This document shows positions 15,105-23,584 of a stretch of DNA of 64,000 nt, in pieces. The stretch's first letter is position 1, and every line of letters begins with the position of its first letter. Position numbers and translations under genes: made by a program. The stretch is from Methylohalobius sp964654415 (GTDB lineage: Bacteria; Pseudomonadota; Gammaproteobacteria; Methylococcales; Methylothermaceae). Location: contig CAZZIP010000012.1 of the NCBI GenBank assembly GCA_964654415.1, positions 17,031 through 81,030 on the forward strand, read 5' to 3'. The notes beneath the pieces were generated by a model. The model saw nothing but the letters and a program-made list of their open reading frames with translations. It had not been told where the DNA came from and ran no database searches.

Positions 15105-17726
15105 ATGCTTTCGCATTCCATCGCCACCACCTGTCCCTATTGCGGCGTAGGCTGCGGCGTCCAAATAACCTTAAGCGACAATTTTGCCTTAAGCGGCGAT
15201 TGCTCCCATCCGGCCAACTTTGGGCGCCTGTGCAGTAAGGGCTATGCTTTGGCAGAAACCCTAGAACTGCCAGGTCGCCTGCTTTATCCCCAAATCGGGG
15301 GGCAGAGGGCCTCTTGGCAACAGGCAATTCAAACCGTTGCCGATCGCTTTCGCCAAATCCTTGCCCGTTATGGCCCAGAAAGCATCGCTTTTTACGTGTC
15401 TGGGCAGCTGCTGACCGAAGATTATTATGTAGCCAACAAACTGATGAAAGGCTTTTTAGGCAGCGCCAATATCGACACCAACTCGCGGCTCTGCATGTCT
15501 TCTGCGGTGGCCGCCCACAAGCGCGCTTTTGGCGAGGATTTGGTGCCGACCTGTTACGAGGACTTGGAACTGGCTGAGACCGTAGTCGTGGTCGGCAGCA
15601 ACCTAGCGTGGTGTCACCCGGTACTGTTTCGCCGCCTGCAGGCTAAAAACTCTTTCCTGGTCGTCATCGACCCGCGCCGGACTTATACGGCAAGCAGCGC
15701 TTCTTTACATTTACCTTTGATTCCTGGCAGCGATGCCGTGCTGCTCAATGGCCTGTTGGTTTACCTTTACGAGCACAATATCGTCGATTGGGGGTTCGTG
15801 GAAAACCACACGCAAGGTTTAAAAGAAGCTTTAGCGGCCGCCAAAGCTGCAGCGCCCGACATCGCGAAAGTGGCCTCGGTTTGTGGCTTGCCCCAAAGCG
15901 CGGTGCAAACCTTCTACCAGCGATTTGCTGCCAGCGAACGCATCGTAAGCGTATATTCCCAAGGGCTCAATCAGTCTTCTAGCGGCACCGACAAGATCAA
16001 CGCGCTGATCAATTGCCACTTGTTAACCGGCCGCATCGGCCAACCAGGCGCCGGTCCCTTGTCTCTGACCGGCCAACCCAACGCGATGGGTGGACGGGAA
16101 GTCGGCGGCTTGGCCAATCAGCTGGCAGCCCATATGGAAATAGACGACGAAGCCGCGCGCGAAGCCGTGCAGCGGTTTTGGCATGCGCCTGCCATCGCCA
16201 AGCATCCAGGACTAAAAGCGGTGGAACTGTTCGATGCGATTGCCGACGGCCGGATCCGCGCGGTGTGGATCATGGCGACTAATCCGGCCGTCAGTCTACC
16301 TGAGGCGGCTAAGGTTCGCCAAGCCTTGACTGATTGCGAGTTCGTGGTGGTGTCCGATTGCGTGGCTACCACCGATACCGCCAAGCTTGCCGATGTGCTG
16401 TTACCCACCGCCGCCTGGGGTGAGAAAAACGGTACCGTCACCAATTCGGTGCGGGTGATTTCGCGCCAGCGCCCGTTTTGTCCTATTCCTGGTCAAGTCC
16501 AACCCGACTGGTGGATCATTTGCCAAGTGGCTAAGGCTTTGGGCTTTGGTCAGGCGTTCGCCTACACCTCGCCGGCGGAAATTTTCCGCGAACACGCCGC
16601 CTTGTCCGCTTTAAACCGCGGGCGTTACTTGTTTAATCTGAGCGCTTGGGCAAACCTTTCTCCTTCCCAGTACGACGCGCTTTCGCCGCTTCCCTGGCCG
16701 GTGACCGAGGAAAATCCCCGTGGAACTCTGCGCCTGTTTGAGGATCGGCGCTTCCCTACTCCCAGTGGGCGAGCGCATTTTGTGCCCGTTTGTCCGCGTC
16801 CGCCGGCTCACCCGCCGAGCCCCAAATTTCCCTTCATCCTCAACACTGGCCGCGTGCGCGATCAGTGGCATACCATGACGCGCACCGGCGCCTCCCCGAG
16901 CTTAAGCGGCCATGATCCTGAGCCTTTTGTCGAAGTCAATCCACACGACGCCTTGAAATTAGGCTTGGCTGATAAAGGCCTTGCCTGTCTGCAAGGCGAA
17001 AACGGCCAAAAGATCATCGTTAAAGTGCGCATTTCGCCGCGCCAACGCCGCAGCAGCGTGTTTGTGCCCATGCATTGGAGTGGGGCCTTTACTACCAAAG
17101 GCTGGGTAAACGACTTAATCCCGGCTGTGCTCGATCCTATTTCAGGTCAACCGGAATTCAAACACGCTCCAGTAGCGCTTGTCCCCCTCGCTTGCAAGTG
17201 GTACGGATTTTTGCTCAGCCGCAGTTTGTTCCCCGTCGCCCGCTTAGGGCTTCTCTACTACACGGTTTGGCGTGCTCATCATGGAGTATGGCGCTATGAA
17301 ATGGCGGGTTCAGAGACGATGCCTGCACTTAAAGCGCATTTAGAACAAGGAGAAGTCATTGAGTACAGCGATACCCTGCGTCAAAGTTATCGGGGGGCGC
17401 TGGTGCGCGACGGACGCTTGCACGCCTATTGGTGCCTCGCTCCTACGCCTGCTCTGCTGCCGGCTCGCGCAAGATTGATCGAATTATTTGAGCTTCCTTC
17501 GCTCAGTCCGCAAGAACGGACCGAGCTTATGGCCTTTAGCGAAGCGGATGATGGGCATTTAGTGTGCGCTTGTTTTAAAGTCAGCGAGGCGCAAATTCGC
17601 CACGCCCTATCCTCCTTGCACAGTATGGAGGAACTCAGTCAGCAATTGGGAGCCGGGAGTAAATGCGGCTCGTGCCTGCCTGAACTCAAAGAGCTTATGG
17701 CAAAAATACGCGTCCAGCCGCGCTAA
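15105..17726 (+). CDS. nasA: assimilatory nitrate reductase catalytic subunit with C-terminal [2Fe-2S] domain
   Basis: This is an 873-residue molybdopterin enzyme reducing nitrate to nitrite in the cytoplasm. The N-terminal [4Fe-4S] ligands are CPYCGVGC plus the Cys of LCSKG. The mid region has GQPNAMGGREVGG, typical of NasA/NarB, and a C-terminal molybdopterin-binding domain lies around 560-690. The last 60 residues are a BFD-like [2Fe-2S] domain with CAC and CGSC, as in NasA of Klebsiella. There is no signal peptide. No ribosome-binding site is visible, and the sigma-54 promoter places the start point next to the ATG. The 3' end overlaps the convergent phzF-like gene by 32 bases. Confidence 0.92.
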   Translation: MLSHSIATTCPYCGVGCGVQITLSDNFALSGDCSHPANFGRLCSKGYALAETLELPGRLLYPQIGGQRASWQQAIQTVADRFRQILARYGPESIAFYVSGQLLTEDYYVANKLMKGFLGSANIDTNSRLCMSSAVAAHKRAFGEDLVPTCYEDLELAETVVVVGSNLAWCHPVLFRRLQAKNSFLVVIDPRRTYTASSASLHLPLIPGSDAVLLNGLLVYLYEHNIVDWGFVENHTQGLKEALAAAKAAAPDIAKVASVCGLPQSAVQTFYQRFAASERIVSVYSQGLNQSSSGTDKINALINCHLLTGRIGQPGAGPLSLTGQPNAMGGREVGGLANQLAAHMEIDDEAAREAVQRFWHAPAIAKHPGLKAVELFDAIADGRIRAVWIMATNPAVSLPEAAKVRQALTDCEFVVVSDCVATTDTAKLADVLLPTAAWGEKNGTVTNSVRVISRQRPFCPIPGQVQPDWWIICQVAKALGFGQAFAYTSPAEIFREHAALSALNRGRYLFNLSAWANLSPSQYDALSPLPWPVTEENPRGTLRLFEDRRFPTPSGRAHFVPVCPRPPAHPPSPKFPFILNTGRVRDQWHTMTRTGASPSLSGHDPEPFVEVNPHDALKLGLADKGLACLQGENGQKIIVKVRISPRQRRSSVFVPMHWSGAFTTKGWVNDLIPAVLDPISGQPEFKHAPVALVPLACKWYGFLLSRSLFPVARLGLLYYTVWRAHHGVWRYEMAGSETMPALKAHLEQGEVIEYSDTLRQSYRGALVRDGRLHAYWCLAPTPALLPARARLIELFELPSLSPQERTELMAFSEADDGHLVCACFKVSEAQIRHALSSLHSMEELSQQLGAGSKCGSCLPELKELMAKIRVQPR

Positions 17727-18612
17727 GCCACGCCTTGCCACCGAGTCTAAGGTGCAAGCGGTCGGTAGCGCGGTGGTCCATCTCCAAATATAACAGGCTG
17801 CGGCGGCTGGCTTCTGTTCCCCGCTCAACCGTAAAGGCATAAGTCCCCACGCGCAGCGGGTGAGCACAAAGATAAGCGCAAAACGCCGGCATCGCCTCTC
17901 CCACCGGTGGGTCTTCTTTAGGACCGATATTTGGACCGATCAGGCGTGCGTGAAAATCCGCCTCAGGCGTTTGGGCGCGAGGACTAAAGAGTAAAATTTC
18001 CTGCGCTGCCGTCATCGGCGCCGCAGATTCTGACCAGGCTTTAAAATCAAACCGCGCTGTGCGCACCAGATCGCGGTGCTTGAGGGGGATAATGAGAAAA
18101 GGCCGACCGCACGAGGCCACTTTGGGCCAAAAGCGCTTGGTTTCAATAGCGCCGGTTTTAAGGCTGAGTATGGCTGCCAGTTCTTCCAAAGGCGGGGTAA
18201 ACGCATCCACGATAGGCATAGTAACCAGCGCCACGCTGACTAACCTTAAACGCCCGTCTTCATAGAGAAAACGCAGCGGCACTGTGCCTTGGCCGAGCGC
18301 CAAGAGCAACTCTTCCTGCCCGGGCGGCACCATGCCCAAATGTACCAGCACAAAGCCCAAAGCGACCAAGGCCTGAGCGGCAAGCCCTACTTCGCCGTGG
18401 GGAGTAAAACACCGCGCCTGATACGCCGGCAAAGTCGGATCATGCGCACCGGTCGGTTGCAAAAATATGCAGTGCGGCAGGTTCAACTCTTTGGCCACCA
18501 GTTGCATCTGACTGGCACTTAAGGATTCCGCTTTGGGAAATACGCCAACTTGGGTGCCTTTAAAAGGCTCGTCAGTAAAAGCATCGGCAAGGTAATAAGC
18601 AAGCTCACTCAT
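17695..18612 (-). CDS. PhzF-family isomerase/epimerase-like protein
   Basis: The 305-residue protein has the PhzF/diaminopimelate-epimerase-like twin-barrel fold. Its N-terminus AYYLADAFTDEPFKGTQVGV and ARCFTPHGEVGLAAQA segment are diagnostic, with the Glu of GEV at the position of the family's general acid. Its start overlaps the nirD stop as ATGA, so it belongs to the nirB-nirD transcript. A PhzF member in a nitrite reductase operon is unusual, and the substrate is unknown. It could be a metabolite-repair enzyme. The C-terminus runs into the end of convergent nasA. Confidence 0.85.
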   Translation of the reverse strand: MSELAYYLADAFTDEPFKGTQVGVFPKAESLSASQMQLVAKELNLPHCIFLQPTGAHDPTLPAYQARCFTPHGEVGLAAQALVALGFVLVHLGMVPPGQEELLLALGQGTVPLRFLYEDGRLRLVSVALVTMPIVDAFTPPLEELAAILSLKTGAIETKRFWPKVASCGRPFLIIPLKHRDLVRTARFDFKAWSESAAPMTAAQEILLFSPRAQTPEADFHARLIGPNIGPKEDPPVGEAMPAFCAYLCAHPLRVGTYAFTVERGTEASRRSLLYLEMDHRATDRLHLRLGGKAWLSAAGRVFLP

Positions 18613-18956
18613 TCGGCCCCCTTAAGGCCCACCCATATCCAGTTGTCTTCAATGCGCACCGGATAAGTAGGTACGGCGATGTCCTCATTTTCTAAGCAAC
18701 GACCCGTCTTCAAGCTGAAGTGATGCTTATATATCGGGGAAGCTACCACTATTTCCTGGCCTATGTTTCCTGTCAAGCCGCGTGCCAGTACGTTGGCATG
18801 GCTAAACGGATCATAATTGCCTATGGCATAGGCCTCGCCTAGCTTAGGGAAATAAAAAATGGCTATTTGCTTTCCCTTCACTAACGCACATACCCCCGCA
18901 TCTGGTTCCAAATCCTCAATGCGGCAAACTCGAACCCAAGAAAGATCGCTAGGCAT
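18609..18956 (-). CDS. nirD: nitrite reductase small subunit
   Basis: This 115-residue protein has a Rieske-like fold. Where true Rieske proteins have Cys-His pairs it shows YDPFSHANVLARG and PIYKHHFSL, so the cluster ligands are absent, as in all NirD. It partners the large NirB subunit of cytoplasmic NADH-dependent nitrite reductase. Its ATG overlaps the nirB stop by eight bases, and its own stop overlaps the phzF-like start, so translation of the three is coupled. Confidence 0.93.
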   Translation of the reverse strand: MPSDLSWVRVCRIEDLEPDAGVCALVKGKQIAIFYFPKLGEAYAIGNYDPFSHANVLARGLTGNIGQEIVVASPIYKHHFSLKTGRCLENEDIAVPTYPVRIEDNWIWVGLKGAE

Positions 18957-21498
18957 TCTCTAACTCAAGTTGGGTTTGTTTTAAACGCTTGCGCTCATCC
19001 AAGGTAGCCGGGCGAATTTGGCCGCGTTCTTTGACGAAGACCACATTGTCGTCGCTGGCGTCGCTGTTGACGAAGAAGCGAAAACGCTTCCTCAAGACCT
19101 CTTCGTTCTGCAGCGTCTTTTTCCATTCGCACTCGTAAGTGGCGATTATGTGCTGCATTTGCTGTTCCAATTCGGCGCAAATACCGAGCTTGTCGTCTAT
19201 GACCACTTCGCGCAGGTAATCAAGCCCTCCTTCTAAATTCTCCAGCCACACCGAGGTGCGCTGCAGGCGGTCGGCGGTACGCACGTAGAACATCAAAAAG
19301 CGATCGATGTATTTAATCAGGGTTTCGGTATCCAAGTCCGTGGCAAACAAATCCGCATGGCGCGGTTTCATCCCGCCGTTGCCGCACACATACAGATTCC
19401 AACCCTTGTCGGTAGCGATCACTCCCACGTCCTTGCCCTGGGCTTCGGCACACTCGCGGGTACATCCGGAGACGGCCATCTTGATTTTATGCGGCGCGCG
19501 CAAGCCTTTGTAGCGGTTCTCGAGCAAGATAGCCAGCCCTACGCTGTCTTGTACCCCATACCGGCACCAGGTAGAACCGACGCACGATTTGACCGTGCGC
19601 AGCGCTTTGGCATAGGCGTGACCGGATTCAAAGCCGGCCTCGATTAAGTCTGTCCAGATCCGAGGCAACTGCTCTAGCCGCGCGCCAAACATATCGATGC
19701 GTTGGGCGCCGGTGATTTTGGTGTACAAGCCGTATTTTTTGGCGATCTGTCCCAAAACAATGAGTTTCTCGGGGGTAATTTCCCCTCCCGGGACTCGCGG
19801 TACGATGGAATACGTGCCGTCCTTTTGCATGTTGGCTAAACGGAAATCGTTGGTATCCTGGAGTTTGAAGTGCCGATCCGACAAGACGTATTCGTTCCAA
19901 TAGGACGCCAAAATCGAGGCCACTGCCGGCTTGCAGATGTCACATCCTAAGCCGCGTCCGTGCTTTGTTAACAGCTCATCAAAGGTCTTGATTTCTTCCA
20001 CCCGGATGAGGTGGTAAAGCTCTTGGCGGCTATAAGGAAAATGCTCGCACAGGTCCTTTTTGACCTGAACCCCCCGCTTTTTGAGTTCGGCCTCGACGAC
20101 CGACTTGAGCAGCCCTGCGCAGCCACCGCAGCCGGTAGACGCTTTGGTCTGTGCTTTGATTTCGGCCAAGCTCAGCTCGCCCTGCTCGATAAGTCCGACG
20201 ATTTGGCCTTTACTTACGTTGTGGCACGAGCAAACGGTAGCACTTGGCGGTAGCAATTCTGGACCCAAACCACTCCCAGGTCGGGAGGTTTGAGGAAAGA
20301 TTAAACTCTCTGGAGCTTCAGGCAGATCCAGGCCGTTTAGGTAATACTGAAATAAGGTGTCGTATTGGGAAGCATCGCCGACCAACGCCGCACCTAAGAG
20401 TTTTTTGCCGTCTTGGCTTAGGATCAAGCGCTTGTATACGCCATCGCTTTCGTTTTTGTAGACCAGGCTTTGTGCGCCGGGGGTTTGCCCGCGCGAGTCG
20501 CCAATGGTGCCTACGTCGACTCCCATCAGCTTGAGCTTGGTGCTCATATCGGCTCCGGTAAAGCGAGCCTCCTGATCGTTTAGGTGCTCTACCAGCACGC
20601 GCGCCATCTTAAAACCAGGAGCGACTAAACCGAAGATTTGGTTGTTCCACAGTGCGCACTCGCCGATCGCATAGATGCTAGGGTCGGAGGTTTGCATGAC
20701 GTCGTTGACGACGATTCCACCGCGAGGTCCAACCGCCAAACCACAGCTTCTGGCCAGCTCATCGCGCGGGCGGATGCCTGCAGAAAAGACGACCAGATCG
20801 GTTTCCAAAGAGCTTCCGTCGGCAAATTCCAAGCGATGGCGATAAAAAGTCCCATCGGTGATGGTCTGCGTGTTTTTTCCGGTATGGACCGCCACCCCGA
20901 GTGCTTCGACTTTGCGCCGCAGCATCGCTCCGCCTTCTTCGTCTAGTTGCATCGCCATCAGGCGCGGTGCAAATTCCACCACGTGCGTCTCAAGCCCCAA
21001 GTCCATCAGCGCCTTGGCCGCTTCCAGACCCAGCAGCCCTCCGCCGATGACTGTGCCGCACCGGCTGGTTGCTGTGGCCGCGATGATGGCCTCTAAATCT
21101 TCAATGGTTCGATAAGCAAAACACGCTTCTCGACCGCACCCTTGGATTGGGGGAATAAACGGGTAAGAACCGGTAGCCAAAACCAAAAGATCATAAGGTT
21201 CTTCCCGACCGCTTTGGGAACGGACTTTGCCTTTGGAGCGATCGATTTCAATTATCTTTTCCCCAAGATGCAAAGCGATCCCGTTAGCACGGTAGAACTC
21301 CAAATTAGCCAACGTCAGCTCATCGGGATTGCGGGCAGCAAAATACGAGGTCAAGTGCACGCGGTCGTAGGCCGGTCTAGGCTCTTCACCAAAAACCACA
21401 ATCTCAAACTGGTCCTTTCGTGGAGATTGGACCAAAGCTTCAACGAAGTGATAGCCAACCATGCCGTTGCCGATCACAACTAGCTTCTTGCGCCGCAT
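18949..21498 (-). CDS. nirB: assimilatory NADH-dependent nitrite reductase large subunit
   Basis: NirB reduces nitrite to ammonium with six electrons. In the 849-residue protein the order is an N-terminal FAD/NAD reductase (VVIGNGMVGYH, then GGGLLGLEAA), two BFD-type segments (CSCH...CGGC and CEH...CDIC), and a sirohaem/[4Fe-4S] domain with CVGSTWCR, SGCTRECAEA and CGNGG. The ATG at 21498 has GAGG six bases upstream; the ATG at 21504 is too close to it. A sigma-54 promoter lies 38 bases before the start. With nirD and the phzF-like gene it forms a three-gene operon divergent from the ANTAR regulator. Confidence 0.93.
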   Translation of the reverse strand: MRRKKLVVIGNGMVGYHFVEALVQSPRKDQFEIVVFGEEPRPAYDRVHLTSYFAARNPDELTLANLEFYRANGIALHLGEKIIEIDRSKGKVRSQSGREEPYDLLVLATGSYPFIPPIQGCGREACFAYRTIEDLEAIIAATATSRCGTVIGGGLLGLEAAKALMDLGLETHVVEFAPRLMAMQLDEEGGAMLRRKVEALGVAVHTGKNTQTITDGTFYRHRLEFADGSSLETDLVVFSAGIRPRDELARSCGLAVGPRGGIVVNDVMQTSDPSIYAIGECALWNNQIFGLVAPGFKMARVLVEHLNDQEARFTGADMSTKLKLMGVDVGTIGDSRGQTPGAQSLVYKNESDGVYKRLILSQDGKKLLGAALVGDASQYDTLFQYYLNGLDLPEAPESLIFPQTSRPGSGLGPELLPPSATVCSCHNVSKGQIVGLIEQGELSLAEIKAQTKASTGCGGCAGLLKSVVEAELKKRGVQVKKDLCEHFPYSRQELYHLIRVEEIKTFDELLTKHGRGLGCDICKPAVASILASYWNEYVLSDRHFKLQDTNDFRLANMQKDGTYSIVPRVPGGEITPEKLIVLGQIAKKYGLYTKITGAQRIDMFGARLEQLPRIWTDLIEAGFESGHAYAKALRTVKSCVGSTWCRYGVQDSVGLAILLENRYKGLRAPHKIKMAVSGCTRECAEAQGKDVGVIATDKGWNLYVCGNGGMKPRHADLFATDLDTETLIKYIDRFLMFYVRTADRLQRTSVWLENLEGGLDYLREVVIDDKLGICAELEQQMQHIIATYECEWKKTLQNEEVLRKRFRFFVNSDASDDNVVFVKERGQIRPATLDERKRLKQTQLELENA

Positions 21499-21525
21499 AG
21501 TCATCCTCAACAGTGGTGTCGATTA

Positions 21526-21549
21526 TTTATGCGATGCATAAAACGTGCC
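21526..21549 (-). promoter_or_regulatory. sigma-54 promoter of nirB with overlapping palindrome
   Basis: Read on the minus strand, GGCACGTTTTATGC (21549-21536) has the GG-N10-GC spacing. The predicted start is 21524, with a 26-base untranslated leader. A perfect palindrome TTTATGC-GAT-GCATAAA (21526-21542) overlaps the -12 element and could be bound by a repressor. Confidence 0.65.
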
Positions 21550-21575
21550 GTATTTAAAACTGACTTTTAGTACGA

Positions 21576-21612
21576 TCTGATACGTGCAAGCTGTTCAATA
21601 GCAGTGCACATT
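21576..21612. promoter_or_regulatory. possible shared enhancer between nirB and the ANTAR gene
   Basis: Two GTGCA cores (ACGTGCAAGC and CAGTGCACATT) lie between the divergent sigma-54 promoters, 40-90 bases from each. They resemble NtrC half sites, but the spacing between them is not canonical. Confidence 0.35.
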
Positions 21613-21637
21613 GCCCCAAAATAGGGAAACAAAAATT

Positions 21638-21651
21638 GGTGTGATTTTTGC
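21638..21651 (+). promoter_or_regulatory. sigma-54 promoter of the ANTAR regulator gene
   Basis: GGTGTGATTTTTGC has GG-N10-GC spacing and the strong TTGCT -12 element. The -24 half is weaker (TTGGTGTG for TTGGCACG). The predicted start is 21663. It is embedded in a larger inverted repeat pairing GTGTGAT and TTTGCTT with AAGCAAA and ATCACAC. Confidence 0.55.
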
Positions 21652-21691
21652 TTCAATTCATAAGCAAATACCATCACACTGATTGTGGATT

Positions 21692-22237
21692 ATGCGCCAC
21701 GTCTTATTAGTCGCTCCTTTAAAGCGCTATCCTTTTTGGAAGCAAGCTTTGAGCGCAATCGACTACTGCTTAGTCGCTCACTTTCTAAGCGCAAAAGCGC
21801 TTTGTGCGCAAGCAATCCCACCTGAAAGCGAGGTCATAGTCGCGGAAGGAAGCACGCTTGCTCAGGCAACGCGACTTGGCGGCTTTGACAAACCCGTAGT
21901 CTTATTTACCCACTCCCGGGACCCGGTGTTTGTCCAGCAGGCGCTCCAAACCGGAATCACCGTGGTCGCCAGCGATTTCTCCAAAGAACAGATCCTTACC
22001 GCGGTGGAAACCGCCATCACGAGGTTCCGCGAAGTCTTATGCCTTAAGGCACGAATTGGCCAATTGCAATTGCTGCTAGCCGAGCGCAAGCTGATCGAAA
22101 AAGCCAAAGGCCTCTTAATGGCCCAAGGCTTGAGCGAAGAGGAAGCCTTCCGGTTACTGCGCAAGACCGCTATGAACCACAGGTTAAGATTAGCGGAGGT
22201 AGCCGGGCGATTGGTGGAAAATAAAAAGGCAATCTAA
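21692..22237 (+). CDS. nasT: ANTAR-domain transcription antiterminator, NasT/NasR-like
   Basis: The protein has 181 residues from the ATG at 21692. The C-terminal 60 residues are an ANTAR RNA-binding domain (LLLAERKLIEKAKGLLMAQG, then LSEEEAFRLLRKTAMN). ANTAR proteins bind hexaloop RNA hairpins and prevent a downstream terminator from forming. The first 110 residues look like a receiver fold but lack its acidic pocket: the expected phosphoacceptor strand reads SEVIVAEG. Phosphorylation is therefore unlikely. NasT proteins are usually held by a nitrate sensor NasS, and no NasS gene is in this window. Two matching leaders lie downstream at 23524 and 28132. Confidence 0.85.
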   Translation: MRHVLLVAPLKRYPFWKQALSAIDYCLVAHFLSAKALCAQAIPPESEVIVAEGSTLAQATRLGGFDKPVVLFTHSRDPVFVQQALQTGITVVASDFSKEQILTAVETAITRFREVLCLKARIGQLQLLLAERKLIEKAKGLLMAQGLSEEEAFRLLRKTAMNHRLRLAEVAGRLVENKKAI

Positions 22238-22254
22238 TGTAAGGAGTTTATCTA

Positions 22255-23418
22255 GTGGCTACGTCACTACGCACAGCGATTCAAACTTGGTCGACCAAGG
22301 GGGCAATTCGGTTCAATCGCCACGAACTGGCCGGGGCGTTCGGCGACATAGGTACCGACTTTCCCCTTCTTACCGGGATGATCCTCACCGCTCGGCTCGA
22401 CGTTGCCAGCGTGCTGACTATGTTCGGCTTGATGCAAATTCTGACCGGTTTGCTGTACCGCCTGCCGATACCAGTTCAACCCCTTAAAGCCATGGCCGTG
22501 ATCGTGATCACTCAGAAGGTGGATGCCGACGTTCTTTACGGGGGTGGCTTAAGCATCGGCATTCTCATGCTCGCCCTAGCTTTAAGCGGTTTGCTCGATC
22601 GGCTTGGGCGGCTGATTCCCATAGCGGTCATCCGTGGTATTCAGTTCGGGTTAGGATTGCAACTGGTCTTATTGGCCTTAAAAGAATACTTACCGGCAGA
22701 AGGAGCACCCGGCTTTGGACTGGCTGCAGTAGGATTTCTGCTTACGCTGTTGCTCCTCGGTAACCGAAAGCTTCCTCCCGCCATTTTGCTCATCTTGCTC
22801 GGTGTGGGCTATGGTTTAAGCACGACCGATGCGCGTTGGGGAGAGGCAGTCGGTTTTCGCCCCCCTCAACCCACTCTCCCAGATAGCGCCGCTATCCTCA
22901 ACGGCTTCCTTATCCTGGCGCTGCCCCAATTGCCCTTATCCTTTGGTAATTCCCTGCTGGCGACTCGACAAACGGTCGCCGATTTGTTTGGACGCTCGCT
23001 TTCTTTGCGCAGGCTGGGTCTGACTTATGCCGCGATGAATCTGCTCAATCCCCTACTCGGTGGGGTCCCTACCTGCCACGGCTCCGGAGGAGTAGGGGGC
23101 CACTATGCTTTTGGCGCTCGGACCGGAGGGTCGGTGATTTTCTATGGGATGTTTTACCTCACCTTAGGCCTTTTTTTCAGCAACGGCTTTCACCAAGTCA
23201 TCCATCTCTTCCCCAAACCCATCTTAGGCGTGATCTTGCTGTTTGAGGGGCTGATCTTGCTTCGCCTGATCCGGGATATGGCGGCGCAGCAAGCCGACTT
23301 TACCTTAGTCCTGCTCATCGGCTTGGCGGCAATCAGCTTGCCTTACGGGTACGCGCTGGGCCTTGTGGGCGGCACCATCTTGGCCTACTGGGGAAAAGTG
23401 CAACTTGCTCGATTTTGA
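22255..23418 (+). CDS. molybdate transporter, MOT1-like family
   Basis: The 387-residue membrane protein has about 10-12 hydrophobic segments. Signature stretches are AGAFGDIGTDFPLLTGM near residue 25, PVQPLKAMAV near 74 and VPTCHGSGGVGGHYAFG near 270, all typical of the MFS_MOT1/sulfate-transporter-like family. It should import molybdate for the NasA cofactor. It starts with GTG behind TAAGGAG and lies 17 bases after the ANTAR gene, so the two share a transcript. A sulfate role cannot be excluded from sequence alone. Confidence 0.85.
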   Translation: MATSLRTAIQTWSTKGAIRFNRHELAGAFGDIGTDFPLLTGMILTARLDVASVLTMFGLMQILTGLLYRLPIPVQPLKAMAVIVITQKVDADVLYGGGLSIGILMLALALSGLLDRLGRLIPIAVIRGIQFGLGLQLVLLALKEYLPAEGAPGFGLAAVGFLLTLLLLGNRKLPPAILLILLGVGYGLSTTDARWGEAVGFRPPQPTLPDSAAILNGFLILALPQLPLSFGNSLLATRQTVADLFGRSLSLRRLGLTYAAMNLLNPLLGGVPTCHGSGGVGGHYAFGARTGGSVIFYGMFYLTLGLFFSNGFHQVIHLFPKPILGVILLFEGLILLRLIRDMAAQQADFTLVLLIGLAAISLPYGYALGLVGGTILAYWGKVQLARF

Positions 23419-23494
23419 ATCTTTATGCATCGAATTTGAGCAAAAAAGCTGGATTAAAGACGTTGCGCGATTTATTTCTTGGATGGTTAAACAC

Positions 23495-23508
23495 GGCATA
23501 AAGTTTGC
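23495..23508 (+). promoter_or_regulatory. sigma-54 promoter of the reductase-cytochrome operon
   Basis: GGCATAAAGTTTGC has GG-N10-GC spacing and a TTGC -12 element. The predicted start, 23520, is four bases before the hairpin of the ANTAR leader. A weak NtrC-like site GGCACCATCTTGG lies at 23371-23383 inside the transporter gene. Confidence 0.65.
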
Positions 23509-23523
23509 CTAATTTTATTTTTA

Positions 23524-23566
23524 GGACAAAGGCGTCCATCCCAGTGGGTATGGGCGTCTTTTTTTT
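23524..23566 (+). promoter_or_regulatory. ANTAR leader: hexaloop hairpin overlapping an intrinsic terminator
   Basis: The antiterminator hairpin is GGAC-AAAGGC-GTCC (23524-23537), with A at loop position 1 and G at position 4, the ANTAR consensus. Its loop and 3' arm also form the 5' arm of a terminator stem (23531-23542 with 23546-23558), followed by eight T at 23559-23566. The two structures exclude each other. The reductase ATG follows at 23585. Confidence 0.75.
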
Positions 23567-23584
23567 CGAGACCGGGTTTCTAAG

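Noticed and set aside
23495..23509. Reading GGCA-TAAAGTT-TGCC as the first ANTAR hairpin
   Set aside because: The stem is only four pairs, and the same bases fit the GG-N10-GC sigma-54 promoter. The parallel element at 28108 fits the promoter even better and folds poorly.
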